64,000 nt of DNA from Marinibacterium sp050389775 (lineage in GTDB: Bacteria; Pseudomonadota; Alphaproteobacteria; Rhodobacterales; Rhodobacteraceae): the NCBI RefSeq assembly GCF_050389775.1, contig NZ_CP177152.1:34166-98165 (forward strand), read 5' to 3'. The position numbers were made by a program, and so were the translations under genes. Each line of letters begins with the position of its first letter. Positions within the stretch are counted from its first letter, which is position 1. A model generated the notes under the pieces. It was not told the DNA's origin, searched no databases, and saw nothing but the letters and a program-made list of their open reading frames with translations. Shown one piece after another: positions 25,325 through 33,723 of this stretch.

Positions 25325-28300
25325 TCAGGAGGAATCCGGTAAGCCTGATCCGATTTTTTTTCGGAGCGTGCCTGAGGGCGGTTCGCTGCAGATGAAGAAA
25401 TATGCGCAGCGGGCACAGCGATCGCTGCGTTTTGGGGGGAAATGCCCTTCTAGGATCTCAATTGCAGCTTGAGCGATCTTTGTTTTCCGGTTCCCCAACT
25501 TCGTACTGCTCATGGTCAATCGGTCCTGCGTCGCGCCTGTCAAGAACACGAACTCAGCCTCGCCGTGGCCTTCAGCGGCAAGTTGAAACGCAGCCGCATC
25601 TAAGGACTCGACAGCGTTCGTGGTCTTGCGTCCTGTTTTGATGCGCCGCAGTACCCTGCCAGACCCAGCATCGACTTCCTCATGTGCAGATACGACAATC
25701 TCTGCCTCACCGAATTTCAAGGAAATTGGGGTGGGTGCGCGCCGTTTTTCGCCTGTGCGGAGCAATCGGAAAAAACTCAGCAGCTCGTCTGAGATTTGAC
25801 GGTACTCGGCAGCGTATCCATGATCCGCCGGACCATTTTCCATCCACGCCTTATCCATGATGGCTGCGAGCTCGGCTTCGCTTGGTTCATCGTTCAAACG
25901 AGACGTCAGCTCATCGACAACGCCCTGGACTGCGTTGTGCATACGCATAAGGGGCGACTCTGCGCGACGACCGCCAACCTGCAACACATGCGCGAAGAAA
26001 AATCGCCGTGGGCACTTCTCATAGGTCGCAAGCTCAGAAGGCGATATGCGAGCGATGCCATCAACCTCCAACTTTATTCCGTTCGTTGATACCGCACCTT
26101 CAGCCGATGCCGATTGCGGAGATTCGTTCAGAACATGACCAGATATGTCATCCACGAACTTCGATCGCTTGCTGTAGGCATAAAGTATCAGTCGCTCCTC
26201 CGCTCTGGATAAAGCGACGAAAAACAAACATTGCTGCTCCTCGTCATGCCCGGACGTGAGCGCGTCACAGCCCTTAAAGGGTGCACCCTCGATCATGCCG
26301 TCAGGAGGTGCGAGTCCGCGATTTTGCTTAGCTGACAGCGGAATGGATCGGCTGGTCAATGCCGGCAAATGAAGGACTTTGAACTCAAGGCCCTTGCTGC
26401 CGTGAATGGTCATGATCCGGACAGCGTCCAGGCTTTGTGCAGCTTCAGGCAGGTCGCGTAAGTCGCGTTCATCTGACACTATGACAAGGCGTCGGATGTG
26501 ATCGAGAAGATCGCGAACGGGGTACCCGGATTTTTTCGGCAATGTTGATCTCAGAAAGTTCTGAAACTGCCACAGCGCAATCGCAGGATTTGCATTGCCT
26601 GATCTTGCTCCCTTCGCAAATTCGGCGGCCAAGCGCGTCTTATCAAGATAGAGAGTTGTAATCACGCGCCAGGCCGACGAAGTGGGTTCAAACTCCCCAA
26701 ACACCTCAATCAACCTTGAGAGGGACTTCTCACCCTCCTCGCTGATGTCGTCTAGGCCCGAAAGCGTTTGCCTCCAGTCCAAGGGCAGCGTGTTTCTAGC
26801 GGCACGAATCGCATCAACACAGGTTGAGACATCCTCAATTGCCAGTTGAAATGGGCGGAGAGACGCGACGCAGGCAAGTCCCATGGCGCGCGGATCAACC
26901 ACTAGGGAAAGGACGGAAAGCGCTTGCTTGATTTCTGGTCGGTCAAAGAGGGGCCCAAGAAACAAGACCGGAATCCCCCGCGCCTCTAAACCAGCGGCGA
27001 TTTCTGCCAGTCTCGCATTGCCCTTACATATTACTGCGTGGTCACGGAAAGACGTGGTCTCGTTGCAGGCCTGTTTTATTCGGAGGGCGATTTCGTCTAT
27101 TTCACGATCCTTGGCATCAACACCCACAAACACGGGGCTAACCCCATTAGTACCCTTAAACGCCGTGGCCTCAAAGCCCGCCCCGGCAGCTGCCATGCGC
27201 GTTTGAGCGAAACCCTTGAATGTGTCGCATATTTCTTGTGATGATCTGTAATTGATATTGAGTGGGAGACTTTCGCCTCCTAAGAAATCCTCGGTCTCAA
27301 ATCGATCAATGTTGTACGAGGATGCGCCTCGAAACCGGTAAATTGATTGTTTGGCATCTCCCACCACCCACAGGTTGGTGCCGTTGGGCTTCAGCGCTTT
27401 CAACAATCGCACACTGGCCCGGTTTACGTCCTGATATTCGTCCACCAGAACATGGTCATAGAGTCGTTGAAGTTTCTCGCGAACATCCGCGTCACTTTCG
27501 ACGAGCATTGTCGGTCGAGCGACCAGATCACCAAAATCTACTACGCCGCGTTCCGCCTTCAGGCCTTCATACAGATCATAGACGGCTGAGATCTCCAGAC
27601 ACTTTTCTGCTGCCTCGATATCCTCCTCTGTGTCTGCGGCCTCCATCATTTGCTCGGCGAGTTTACGGTAGTGGATGTTGTCGACTACCTCATCCTTGGC
27701 CCGCGAAATGGCTGAAAGGAGAGAGCGCAGGGTATCTGTCGGATCCCAAAGTTCGTTGAAATGCTTCAAACGCAGCCGTGGGAATTCATCCTCCAACAGG
27801 GCAATGGCTTCAGTCGTATCAATCATACGTGGATCTGCGGGAAGACCCACGAGGTCATGAAACCTGCGCAGGATATCAAGCCCAAATGAATGAAAGGTCC
27901 CAATCCAAGCGGCACCAGCCGCTTCCGGCCAAACCCGCAGGGCCCGATCGGTCATCTCTCCTGCGGCCTTGTTGGAAAATGTCAGGAGCAGAATGGATTC
28001 TGGCTGCACATCACGGTCTCGAAGCACAGACAGGCGGCCAACGAGAGTCTGGGTTTTGCCTGTCCCGGGTCCCGCCTTCAGAAGAAGCGCCTTTCCGTGA
28101 TGATCCGCGGCAATCTGTTGCTCGCGGTTCAATGGTTTGGGCGGGCTTGCGATATCCGGCGCTTCCTCCAACACCGGTAACAAAAGCGCATCAAATAGCT
28201 GAACCGCAACCATGTCGTAGGGGGCGCCAAGGCGCTCCGAAATCTCCCCTGCGCCAAGGTTGTCTTCGACATGCCATGACCAGGCCAAACTGCGCGGAAA

Positions 28301-28723
28301 GAGGAACTCTCGCGCAAACATATCCATCTGGACTTCCTGGCGAGCACGGTTGCTGTAATCGACAACGCGATCCGCCCCAACTGAGGCCGGATCAGACGAT
28401 CGTGCCGGATCGATGTTCATGGTTGGCTGGACATCAATGCCCCCGCCAAATTCATCATGACCTATCTCATGGGCAACAAGAAACGCATTTAAGAACTCAA
28501 TGCCCGTATCCTCATGCAGGATGACTTTGGCTCTCGGCTGCAAGAGCGCCCGTCCACCTTTGAGCTGCGGATGGTCTGGAGCGAGCTTGCGGACTTCGTA
28601 ATCCCGAGCTTCTGCCTCTTGAAGAGCAAACGAATAGGGCTGGGTTGGATCGCCTCCCTTGCTCCTACGCTCAGTATGAAGACGCGCGGCGCATCGACGA
28701 ACGGCTTCAATCCGATCCATCAT
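25325..28723 (-). CDS. ImmA/IrrE metallopeptidase - UvrD helicase - Fe-S nuclease fusion
   Basis: 1132 residues from ATG 28723, overlapping the upstream gene by 17 bp. The N-terminal ImmA/IrrE zinc peptidase has AHEIGHDEFG (HExxH at 85-89) and MFAREFLFP. A full UvrD/Rep helicase follows: Q motif NREQQIAA, Walker A GPGTGKT (218-224), Walker B LVDEYQDVN, GDAKQSIYRFRGA, TIHGSKGLEF and FVALSRAEERL. The C-terminus resembles an AddB/Cas4-like nuclease, with YEKCPRRFFF and a distant CARCAYFFIC (Cx2Cx5C) able to hold an Fe-S cluster. RIKTGR stands where DYKTG is usual, so nuclease activity is uncertain. Confidence 0.85.
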   Translation of the reverse strand: MMDRIEAVRRCAARLHTERRSKGGDPTQPYSFALQEAEARDYEVRKLAPDHPQLKGGRALLQPRAKVILHEDTGIEFLNAFLVAHEIGHDEFGGGIDVQPTMNIDPARSSDPASVGADRVVDYSNRARQEVQMDMFAREFLFPRSLAWSWHVEDNLGAGEISERLGAPYDMVAVQLFDALLLPVLEEAPDIASPPKPLNREQQIAADHHGKALLLKAGPGTGKTQTLVGRLSVLRDRDVQPESILLLTFSNKAAGEMTDRALRVWPEAAGAAWIGTFHSFGLDILRRFHDLVGLPADPRMIDTTEAIALLEDEFPRLRLKHFNELWDPTDTLRSLLSAISRAKDEVVDNIHYRKLAEQMMEAADTEEDIEAAEKCLEISAVYDLYEGLKAERGVVDFGDLVARPTMLVESDADVREKLQRLYDHVLVDEYQDVNRASVRLLKALKPNGTNLWVVGDAKQSIYRFRGASSYNIDRFETEDFLGGESLPLNINYRSSQEICDTFKGFAQTRMAAAGAGFEATAFKGTNGVSPVFVGVDAKDREIDEIALRIKQACNETTSFRDHAVICKGNARLAEIAAGLEARGIPVLFLGPLFDRPEIKQALSVLSLVVDPRAMGLACVASLRPFQLAIEDVSTCVDAIRAARNTLPLDWRQTLSGLDDISEEGEKSLSRLIEVFGEFEPTSSAWRVITTLYLDKTRLAAEFAKGARSGNANPAIALWQFQNFLRSTLPKKSGYPVRDLLDHIRRLVIVSDERDLRDLPEAAQSLDAVRIMTIHGSKGLEFKVLHLPALTSRSIPLSAKQNRGLAPPDGMIEGAPFKGCDALTSGHDEEQQCLFFVALSRAEERLILYAYSKRSKFVDDISGHVLNESPQSASAEGAVSTNGIKLEVDGIARISPSELATYEKCPRRFFFAHVLQVGGRRAESPLMRMHNAVQGVVDELTSRLNDEPSEAELAAIMDKAWMENGPADHGYAAEYRQISDELLSFFRLLRTGEKRRAPTPISLKFGEAEIVVSAHEEVDAGSGRVLRRIKTGRKTTNAVESLDAAAFQLAAEGHGEAEFVFLTGATQDRLTMSSTKLGNRKTKIAQAAIEILEGHFPPKRSDRCARCAYFFICSEPPSGTLRKKIGSGLPDSS

Positions 28724-29258
28724 CTGCAAGCAACTCTTGCAATGCGCGTTGCTCCTCCTCGGTCAATCCAGCCTGGTCTACATAATCTTGGAATTCGATG
28801 GCCGGTTGCGCTTCAGGTTTCACATCAGATTTCATCGCAACGGCCTGTTGATCGCCAATTTGCATGCCGCTGATGACATCCTGCAGTCTCACATCCAGCA
28901 GTTTTGCGAGCTTATTAAGGAGCGAAATCGGCATCGAGCCAATATGGACAACACTTGCTTGCAACCCCATGAGGAAACTCCGCGGCAAACCCAACGACTT
29001 TGAGAGTTCACGAACGTCGGCGCCGTACAGTGCTTGCTCGACCTTCTGAACCCGCAAGACGCTGGACTTCATAGCTTTGGTCTCAAGCGGGAGACTTGCC
29101 TCGACCGCTTCCATGTCGCTCATTGTCAGCTCGTGGAACAAATCCAAGAGATCGTCTGCAAATTCAGGGTATTTGCTCAAATAGGTTTTCAGCACGGCAG
29201 GCGACATTTCAGGCTCAATCGTGAAGTCGCTGAGGACATCTTCTCTATTGGTCATCAT
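28707..29258 (-). CDS. Helix-turn-helix-like protein of the sigma/UvrD operon
   Basis: 183 residues, acidic overall. Residues 80-125 (VRELSKSLGLPRSFLMGLQ, then PISLLNKLAKLLDVRLQDV) have the pattern of an XRE-type helix-turn-helix. Such proteins often partner ImmA/IrrE peptidases, which cleave them to relieve repression. It overlaps the sigma gene upstream by 14 bp and the ImmA-UvrD gene downstream by 17 bp. Regulatory or antitoxin-like function is inferred. Confidence 0.6.
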   Translation of the reverse strand: MMTNREDVLSDFTIEPEMSPAVLKTYLSKYPEFADDLLDLFHELTMSDMEAVEASLPLETKAMKSSVLRVQKVEQALYGADVRELSKSLGLPRSFLMGLQASVVHIGSMPISLLNKLAKLLDVRLQDVISGMQIGDQQAVAMKSDVKPEAQPAIEFQDYVDQAGLTEEEQRALQELLADDGSD

Positions 29259-30051
29259 TGTCTTCCAGTTTTAGTGCACGTCTGATCTTTTCAAACGCAC
29301 GATCACGCCTGTTTCGTACGGTTTTTTCGACGCAGCCGAGCAGCTGGGTCATTGAAGGCTCACCGTCTTTGTTTGTCTCAATGGGAATCTCTGCGAGCAT
29401 CAAATCGATCACCTTTCGTTCTTCCTCGGGTAAGGCGTCAATCGCGCGACGTATGCGAAACCGGTAATCAAAATCTTCTTCTTTTGTCAGGCCTGACTTT
29501 TTGTATCGCTCAAGCGCCTCTTCGACTTCCTCGCGGATATCCTCACTGCCATCGTGGCGCACAACGGATTCGGTGGCATTTTCCCGACCACTTACCTGCC
29601 GGAATTTGTCTATGCGGACGGAGCGAACGGCCCGGTCAAAAAACACCTCATATGCGTCAAGCTGTTCTACGTAGCCTCGCCGGTCCTCAAACATGAGCTC
29701 TGTCACACGTTCTATTGTTTTATCGCGGATCTCGGCGACGCGAAAATCCTCGACATCCTTATCGCCGCGTCGGCTGTTGGGCCGGGGACAGGCGGCTTCA
29801 ATCCGATCCAACAAAATGTTGTAAAGTGCCACAAACCGGCCATCTGCATTGTCGGTCTTGGTTTGTCTCAGGTGATAGAGCAGCACTTCGGAAGGCACGT
29901 AGTCGGCGTGCCGCCGATCTCGCATCGCAGCTTTGTCCAGGAGTTCATCAAAGGGCCAATCAAGGCTCAAGCGGATAAACGCACTAATCTCATCCCGTCG
30001 GGTATAGAGCTTTCCGCTTACTGTTCGTTTTCTGAGGGGTTCAATGCACAT
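29245..30051 (-). CDS. RNA polymerase sigma factor-like protein heading the operon
   Basis: 268 residues. The C-terminal part looks like sigma region 4: AIDALPEEERKVIDLMLAEI, then QLLGCVEKTVRNRRDRAFEK as recognition helix. The central part (RVTELMFEDRRGYVEQLDAYEV) could be a weak region 2. It is the first gene of a seven-gene run on this strand and lies back to back with abiEi. A dedicated sigma factor could switch on the operon in response to a signal. The sigma call rests mainly on region 4. Confidence 0.7.
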   Translation of the reverse strand: MCIEPLRKRTVSGKLYTRRDEISAFIRLSLDWPFDELLDKAAMRDRRHADYVPSEVLLYHLRQTKTDNADGRFVALYNILLDRIEAACPRPNSRRGDKDVEDFRVAEIRDKTIERVTELMFEDRRGYVEQLDAYEVFFDRAVRSVRIDKFRQVSGRENATESVVRHDGSEDIREEVEEALERYKKSGLTKEEDFDYRFRIRRAIDALPEEERKVIDLMLAEIPIETNKDGEPSMTQLLGCVEKTVRNRRDRAFEKIRRALKLEDNDDQ

Positions 30052-30133
30052 ATCAAGTTCATAACTGTCTTAAATCAATTCGTTAAGCTGGCTTCTCCAG
30101 CACGCTCCCTTCGTTGTTGTAGGTGCTTTTACC

Positions 30134-30174
30134 TTGAGAACTGTCAGAAACCAAGCTATATATCTGACACTTGG
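30134..30174 (+). promoter_or_regulatory. AbiE promoter with overlapping operator dyads
   Basis: TTGAGA (30134-30139) and TATATA (30157-30162) are spaced by 17 bp, 20 bp before the abiEi ATG. The -10 is straddled by TGTCAGA (30142-30148) and TCTGACA (30163-30169), and by CCAAG (30151-30155) and CTTGG (30170-30174). AbiEi-type antitoxins are known to repress their own promoter through inverted repeats, so these are likely operators. Confidence 0.75.
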
Positions 30175-30182
30175 AGGCGAAC

Positions 30183-30779
30183 ATGCAAACCACATCTCAA
30201 GCGATCAAGGCCTATGCTGAAGCGCTGCCGGAGGGTGCGACCCTGTCGGCACGGGAGTTGTTGCACCTCGGAGAGCGTGCGGCGGTTGACCAGGCGCTGT
30301 CGCGGTTGGTGCGGCGCGGGGAGCTTATGCGTGTGAAGCGCGGATTGTTCGCGTTGCCTGTGAAAACCCGCTTCGGGAGCCGGGCGCCCTCGGTTGAGGC
30401 CGTGGTTGAGCACATTGCGAAATCAACCGGTGAGCGCGTGTCGCAAAGTGGAGCGTCGGCAGCGAACCTACTCGGCATTTCGACGCAGAATCCATCCCGT
30501 CAAGTTTTTTGGACCTCCGGGCCGAGCCGTCATCTGAAGCTCGGCGCGCAAAGCGTCGAGCTTAAACATGTGCCGAGCTGGCAGCTTCGTGCGCCCAACA
30601 GCCGTGCCGGGCACGCCTTTCGGGCGCTCGCCTATTTCGGCAAGTCCGAAGCTGCTCATGCTTTGAGGCGCATCGAAGCGACGCTGAACGAAGAGGAGAA
30701 GCGTGAGCTTCTGAGCCTTCGTGCCTCTGCGCCAACTTGGATGGCCAAGGAACTTAGCGCGCTTGCGCCATCACAATGA
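30183..30779 (+). CDS. AbiEi-like antitoxin (DUF6088 type)
   Basis: 198 residues from ATG 30183, with GGAGG nine bases upstream. The N-terminal winged-helix domain reads LLHLGERAAVDQALSRLV, then RRGELMRVKRGLFALP, and the C-terminal part KLGAQSVELKHVPSWQLRA fits the family. It serves as antitoxin and autorepressor of a type IV toxin-antitoxin pair. Its stop overlaps the toxin start (ATGA), ensuring coupled synthesis. Confidence 0.85.
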   Translation: MQTTSQAIKAYAEALPEGATLSARELLHLGERAAVDQALSRLVRRGELMRVKRGLFALPVKTRFGSRAPSVEAVVEHIAKSTGERVSQSGASAANLLGISTQNPSRQVFWTSGPSRHLKLGAQSVELKHVPSWQLRAPNSRAGHAFRALAYFGKSEAAHALRRIEATLNEEEKRELLSLRASAPTWMAKELSALAPSQ

Positions 30780-31801
30780 CAGGAAGCCAAACTTACTTTT
30801 CGCTGTCGCATGAAGACAAGATCGACGCGCTTGAAGTGGCCGCCTCGAAATTGGGGCGGCCAGCAGACCTATTGGAAAAGGACATCTGGGTCGTCTGGGT
30901 GCTTGACGCCTTGTTCGACAGTGATCTTGGCGAACACTTGGTGTTCAAGGGAGGAACGTCGCTCTCCAAGGTCTACAAGGCGATTGACCGGTTCTCAGAA
31001 GATGTCGACCTGACATATGACATCAGGCAGATCATTCCCGATCTGATCAAGGATCCCGAAGATCCATATCCGCCAAGCCGCTCGCAAGCTCAGAAATGGA
31101 CCGAAGCCGTTCGGGATCGCTTGGGCGAGTGGGTGGCGTCAAAAGTGGCCCCCATTTTGTCGGACAAGGTGAAGGCAGCGGCGCTCCCGGCTGAAATCCG
31201 TGTAGAAGGTGACAAGATCTATCTAAACTACGACGCGGTGCGCAGCGGCAGCGGATATGTTCGATCCTCGGTCTTGTTGGAATTTGGCGCCAGATCCACA
31301 GGTGAACCGGCGCAGCGTCACGAAGTGGTATGCGACCTCTCTGGGGCGCTACCTGAATTGTTTACGCCCGTCGCCACGCCTCGTGTGATGATGGCCGAAC
31401 GGACGTTTTGGGAGAAGGCGACAGCTATCCATGCCTATTGCCTGCGAGGCACGTTTCGAGGCGGCGACCGCTATGCGCGTCACTGGTACGATCTCGATCG
31501 TCTGAAGGCTGTGGGTATCGCTGCACGGGCGCTGGATGATAGGACGCTTGCTCAAGATGTTGCGAAGCACAAACAGCACTTTTTTCGCGAAACAGATCGT
31601 TTGGGTGCGACGATAAACTATGCCGATGCCGTCTCAGGGTCGCTTTGCCTGATCCCAGAGGGTGAAGCCTTGGAGGCGCTGGACCAAGATTACCAGAAAA
31701 TGCAGGAAGCTGGGCTGCTTCAGTCAGACGCAATCGCTTTCGATGACCTAATGGCTCGTCTGATGGATCTTCAAGATCAGGCCAATAAGCGAGCTGAGTG
31801 A
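30776..31801 (+). CDS. AbiEii-like nucleotidyltransferase toxin
   Basis: 341 residues. The nucleotidyltransferase signature is FKGGTSLSKVYKAIDRFSED then VDL, that is, GG(T/S)-SLSK plus DxD-like EDVDL. Later PRVMMAERTFWEKATAIHAY and DRYARHWYDLDRL are typical of the AbiEii family. Known members attach nucleotides to tRNA acceptor ends and block translation, giving phage abortive infection or plasmid stabilisation. All key motifs appear intact. Confidence 0.9.
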   Translation: MTGSQTYFSLSHEDKIDALEVAASKLGRPADLLEKDIWVVWVLDALFDSDLGEHLVFKGGTSLSKVYKAIDRFSEDVDLTYDIRQIIPDLIKDPEDPYPPSRSQAQKWTEAVRDRLGEWVASKVAPILSDKVKAAALPAEIRVEGDKIYLNYDAVRSGSGYVRSSVLLEFGARSTGEPAQRHEVVCDLSGALPELFTPVATPRVMMAERTFWEKATAIHAYCLRGTFRGGDRYARHWYDLDRLKAVGIAARALDDRTLAQDVAKHKQHFFRETDRLGATINYADAVSGSLCLIPEGEALEALDQDYQKMQEAGLLQSDAIAFDDLMARLMDLQDQANKRAE

Positions 31802-32166
31802 GGTGGGGCAAGTTTCTTGCTTCCGGCTTCGTTGCAAACCCATGGTGAGCAAAAAACGAAACACGCCAAACCGGCTTTCATGCCGATCCCGCCTTTGTTG
31901 CGGGAAACTGTGTGATATGATGATTTTGGCCCCTCCTGCCCTTTGGTCAGGACCGCGCTAGTCGGTCGGCTGAGAGCAGCCGTCCTCCCCGAGCGGAAAC
32001 GCCGCCTCTCCTTGCGACGCGCCGCTGGTAGTGCCGTCTCCTCCGGAGACAGCCCGGCCAGCCGTCGCATGGTCATGACAACGCCTCATCTCGGCCGTTC
32101 TGGTTGCGGTCGCTGGGGCGAACGCATGACATCAGTGATCTCGTTGGGTGAGTAACATTTGCCGCT
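31802..32166. other. Intergenic region between abiEii and the Argonaute gene
   Basis: 365 bp between the converging ends of abiEii and the Argonaute operon. No gene or clear terminator is recognised. Open frames in both directions lack motifs and ribosome sites. Confidence 0.5.
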
Positions 32167-33723
32167 TTAAACATAGAAGCGGAATGGCTGTGGTGATCCC
32201 TCTTTTGCTGACCCCATCACAAGGATATCGCCTACCATTTTCGCAAAACGGACGGTGACTGGAAGACCGTCGTTAAAGTTGCACGAGTTATAGTTGATTT
32301 TTGTTAATCCCATGATGTCGTTGAGTACCGAAGTCAGTGCAGGGCGCTCATACTTTGCACGTAAAATTGTTATGAACAAAGGGTTCGGCGTTTCGGGGCC
32401 GACATAAGTGTCGAGTTGCGGGACGTAGCCGCTTGTCCATAGGTATGCGTTTCTGTCATCGAGATGAAGCGCGGTTCCACGAATTACAGGATAGTCACCA
32501 TCGCGAAATACTTTCGCGTCTCCAGTCGTCGGTTTGATGCGAACGCCAATGACATTTGTTCCCGGCGGTGCTGCCTTACAGAATGCGTTCCACTCAGCAT
32601 CATTGAACGAAGTCTGCCCGTGAATGAACAGCTCTTTGGGTGGTCGATCATGTAGATCTTCGTAAGTCTCGATGACTTGTCTAAGAAGCTGTTCAGCAGC
32701 GTCTGCGCTTAGGTGGTACTCATATTCGTCCGTTTTCCATGGACCGTTTGCACCGCGGAAAACAACACCGTCGCCTTCGGTCAAAAACATCTGCGCGGCA
32801 CAGCAGACATGATTATCTCTGTTATTTGGAAGGTTCTTGTAGACCATTCCTATATAGCACACGCCATCGCGAACGGCTGATAAGCGCCACGGCGGCTTAG
32901 GTTGAGACTTGTAATATAGACCCGTGGCTATGTTCCATGCGATCGTTGCGCCGTCTTGAGCTTTCCTGATGGGGTAGCCAGCACTATTCAGAAAAGCGTA
33001 GGGATCAAGCGTGGTTTCGCGCAGAATTTGAGTAGGGGCGATCGATAGAAACTCAGCTTTGATACGGCGCCGAAAATCCGGAACATCATCGAATATGTTT
33101 TCAACGCTTGTATCAAAATCAGGCAGTGTCTCGAACAATGGCATCGCCGTTCGGGTTTTTTGTTTCTTCGATGCCTTTCCTTCGACCAAGTCAAGTCCAG
33201 TGCGCTTGGATTCTGGTCGGCAGCGCTCGTAGACCATCTCAGGCACAATGAATAGCCACACGTCGATAGAACGCTCTTCATTGCGCCTGAATTTTTGAAC
33301 GCGATCTATGTAGATTTGCGCGACTTCATCTACCGCTTCATGTTTGTTCAAGATCCGAGTCGCCCGGTCGATTTGAGATTCGTCGATTTGCAACTCACTG
33401 CATCCTGTTGGATCGAAGGTGATGCCGAACGTTTCTTCAAGTCCAAGAAAGTCTGCCAAGTGGAGCCGATCTTCCTTTTCACGCGGCCCTGGCGGCGGCA
33501 CTTTGATGCCGTCCAGCAATCTCTGGCTCCAGCTTCGAAACAGCTTCATGCCTCGCGCTGTTGCGACAACGCCAATTCGAACGTCCTTGAGTTTTTTTGA
33601 ACCTTTATGAGGGCCATATAGAAACAAACCATCTTTCGGGTGATGACTTTTTTGGCCGAAACGAAAATCAAGATCGGGTTCGCTAAGGTGTTCGACTAGA
33701 AGACTAGGCTCACTGAATTTCAT
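32167..33723 (-). CDS. Short prokaryotic Argonaute (MID-PIWI)
   Basis: 518 residues, the size of short pAgos that lack N and PAZ domains. PIWI-type features: GATIAWNIATGLYYKSQPKP, YIGMVYKNLPNN, KELFIHGQTSFNDAEW, and near the end MGLTKINYNSCNFNDGLPVT followed by VRFAKMVGDIL. The DEDX catalytic tetrad is not complete, as usual for short pAgos, so it probably binds guide and target rather than cutting. It starts by overlapping the stop of its Mrr-TIR-APAZ partner (ATGA), forming a two-gene defence operon. Confidence 0.9.
   Translation of the reverse strand: MKFSEPSLLVEHLSEPDLDFRFGQKSHHPKDGLFLYGPHKGSKKLKDVRIGVVATARGMKLFRSWSQRLLDGIKVPPPGPREKEDRLHLADFLGLEETFGITFDPTGCSELQIDESQIDRATRILNKHEAVDEVAQIYIDRVQKFRRNEERSIDVWLFIVPEMVYERCRPESKRTGLDLVEGKASKKQKTRTAMPLFETLPDFDTSVENIFDDVPDFRRRIKAEFLSIAPTQILRETTLDPYAFLNSAGYPIRKAQDGATIAWNIATGLYYKSQPKPPWRLSAVRDGVCYIGMVYKNLPNNRDNHVCCAAQMFLTEGDGVVFRGANGPWKTDEYEYHLSADAAEQLLRQVIETYEDLHDRPPKELFIHGQTSFNDAEWNAFCKAAPPGTNVIGVRIKPTTGDAKVFRDGDYPVIRGTALHLDDRNAYLWTSGYVPQLDTYVGPETPNPLFITILRAKYERPALTSVLNDIMGLTKINYNSCNFNDGLPVTVRFAKMVGDILVMGSAKEGSPQPFRFYV

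Noticed and set aside
31802..32166. Attachment-site copy of the tRNA 3' end bounding the Argonaute block
   Set aside because: I searched by eye for the acceptor/T-arm sequence here and near 21.8 kb and found no match.
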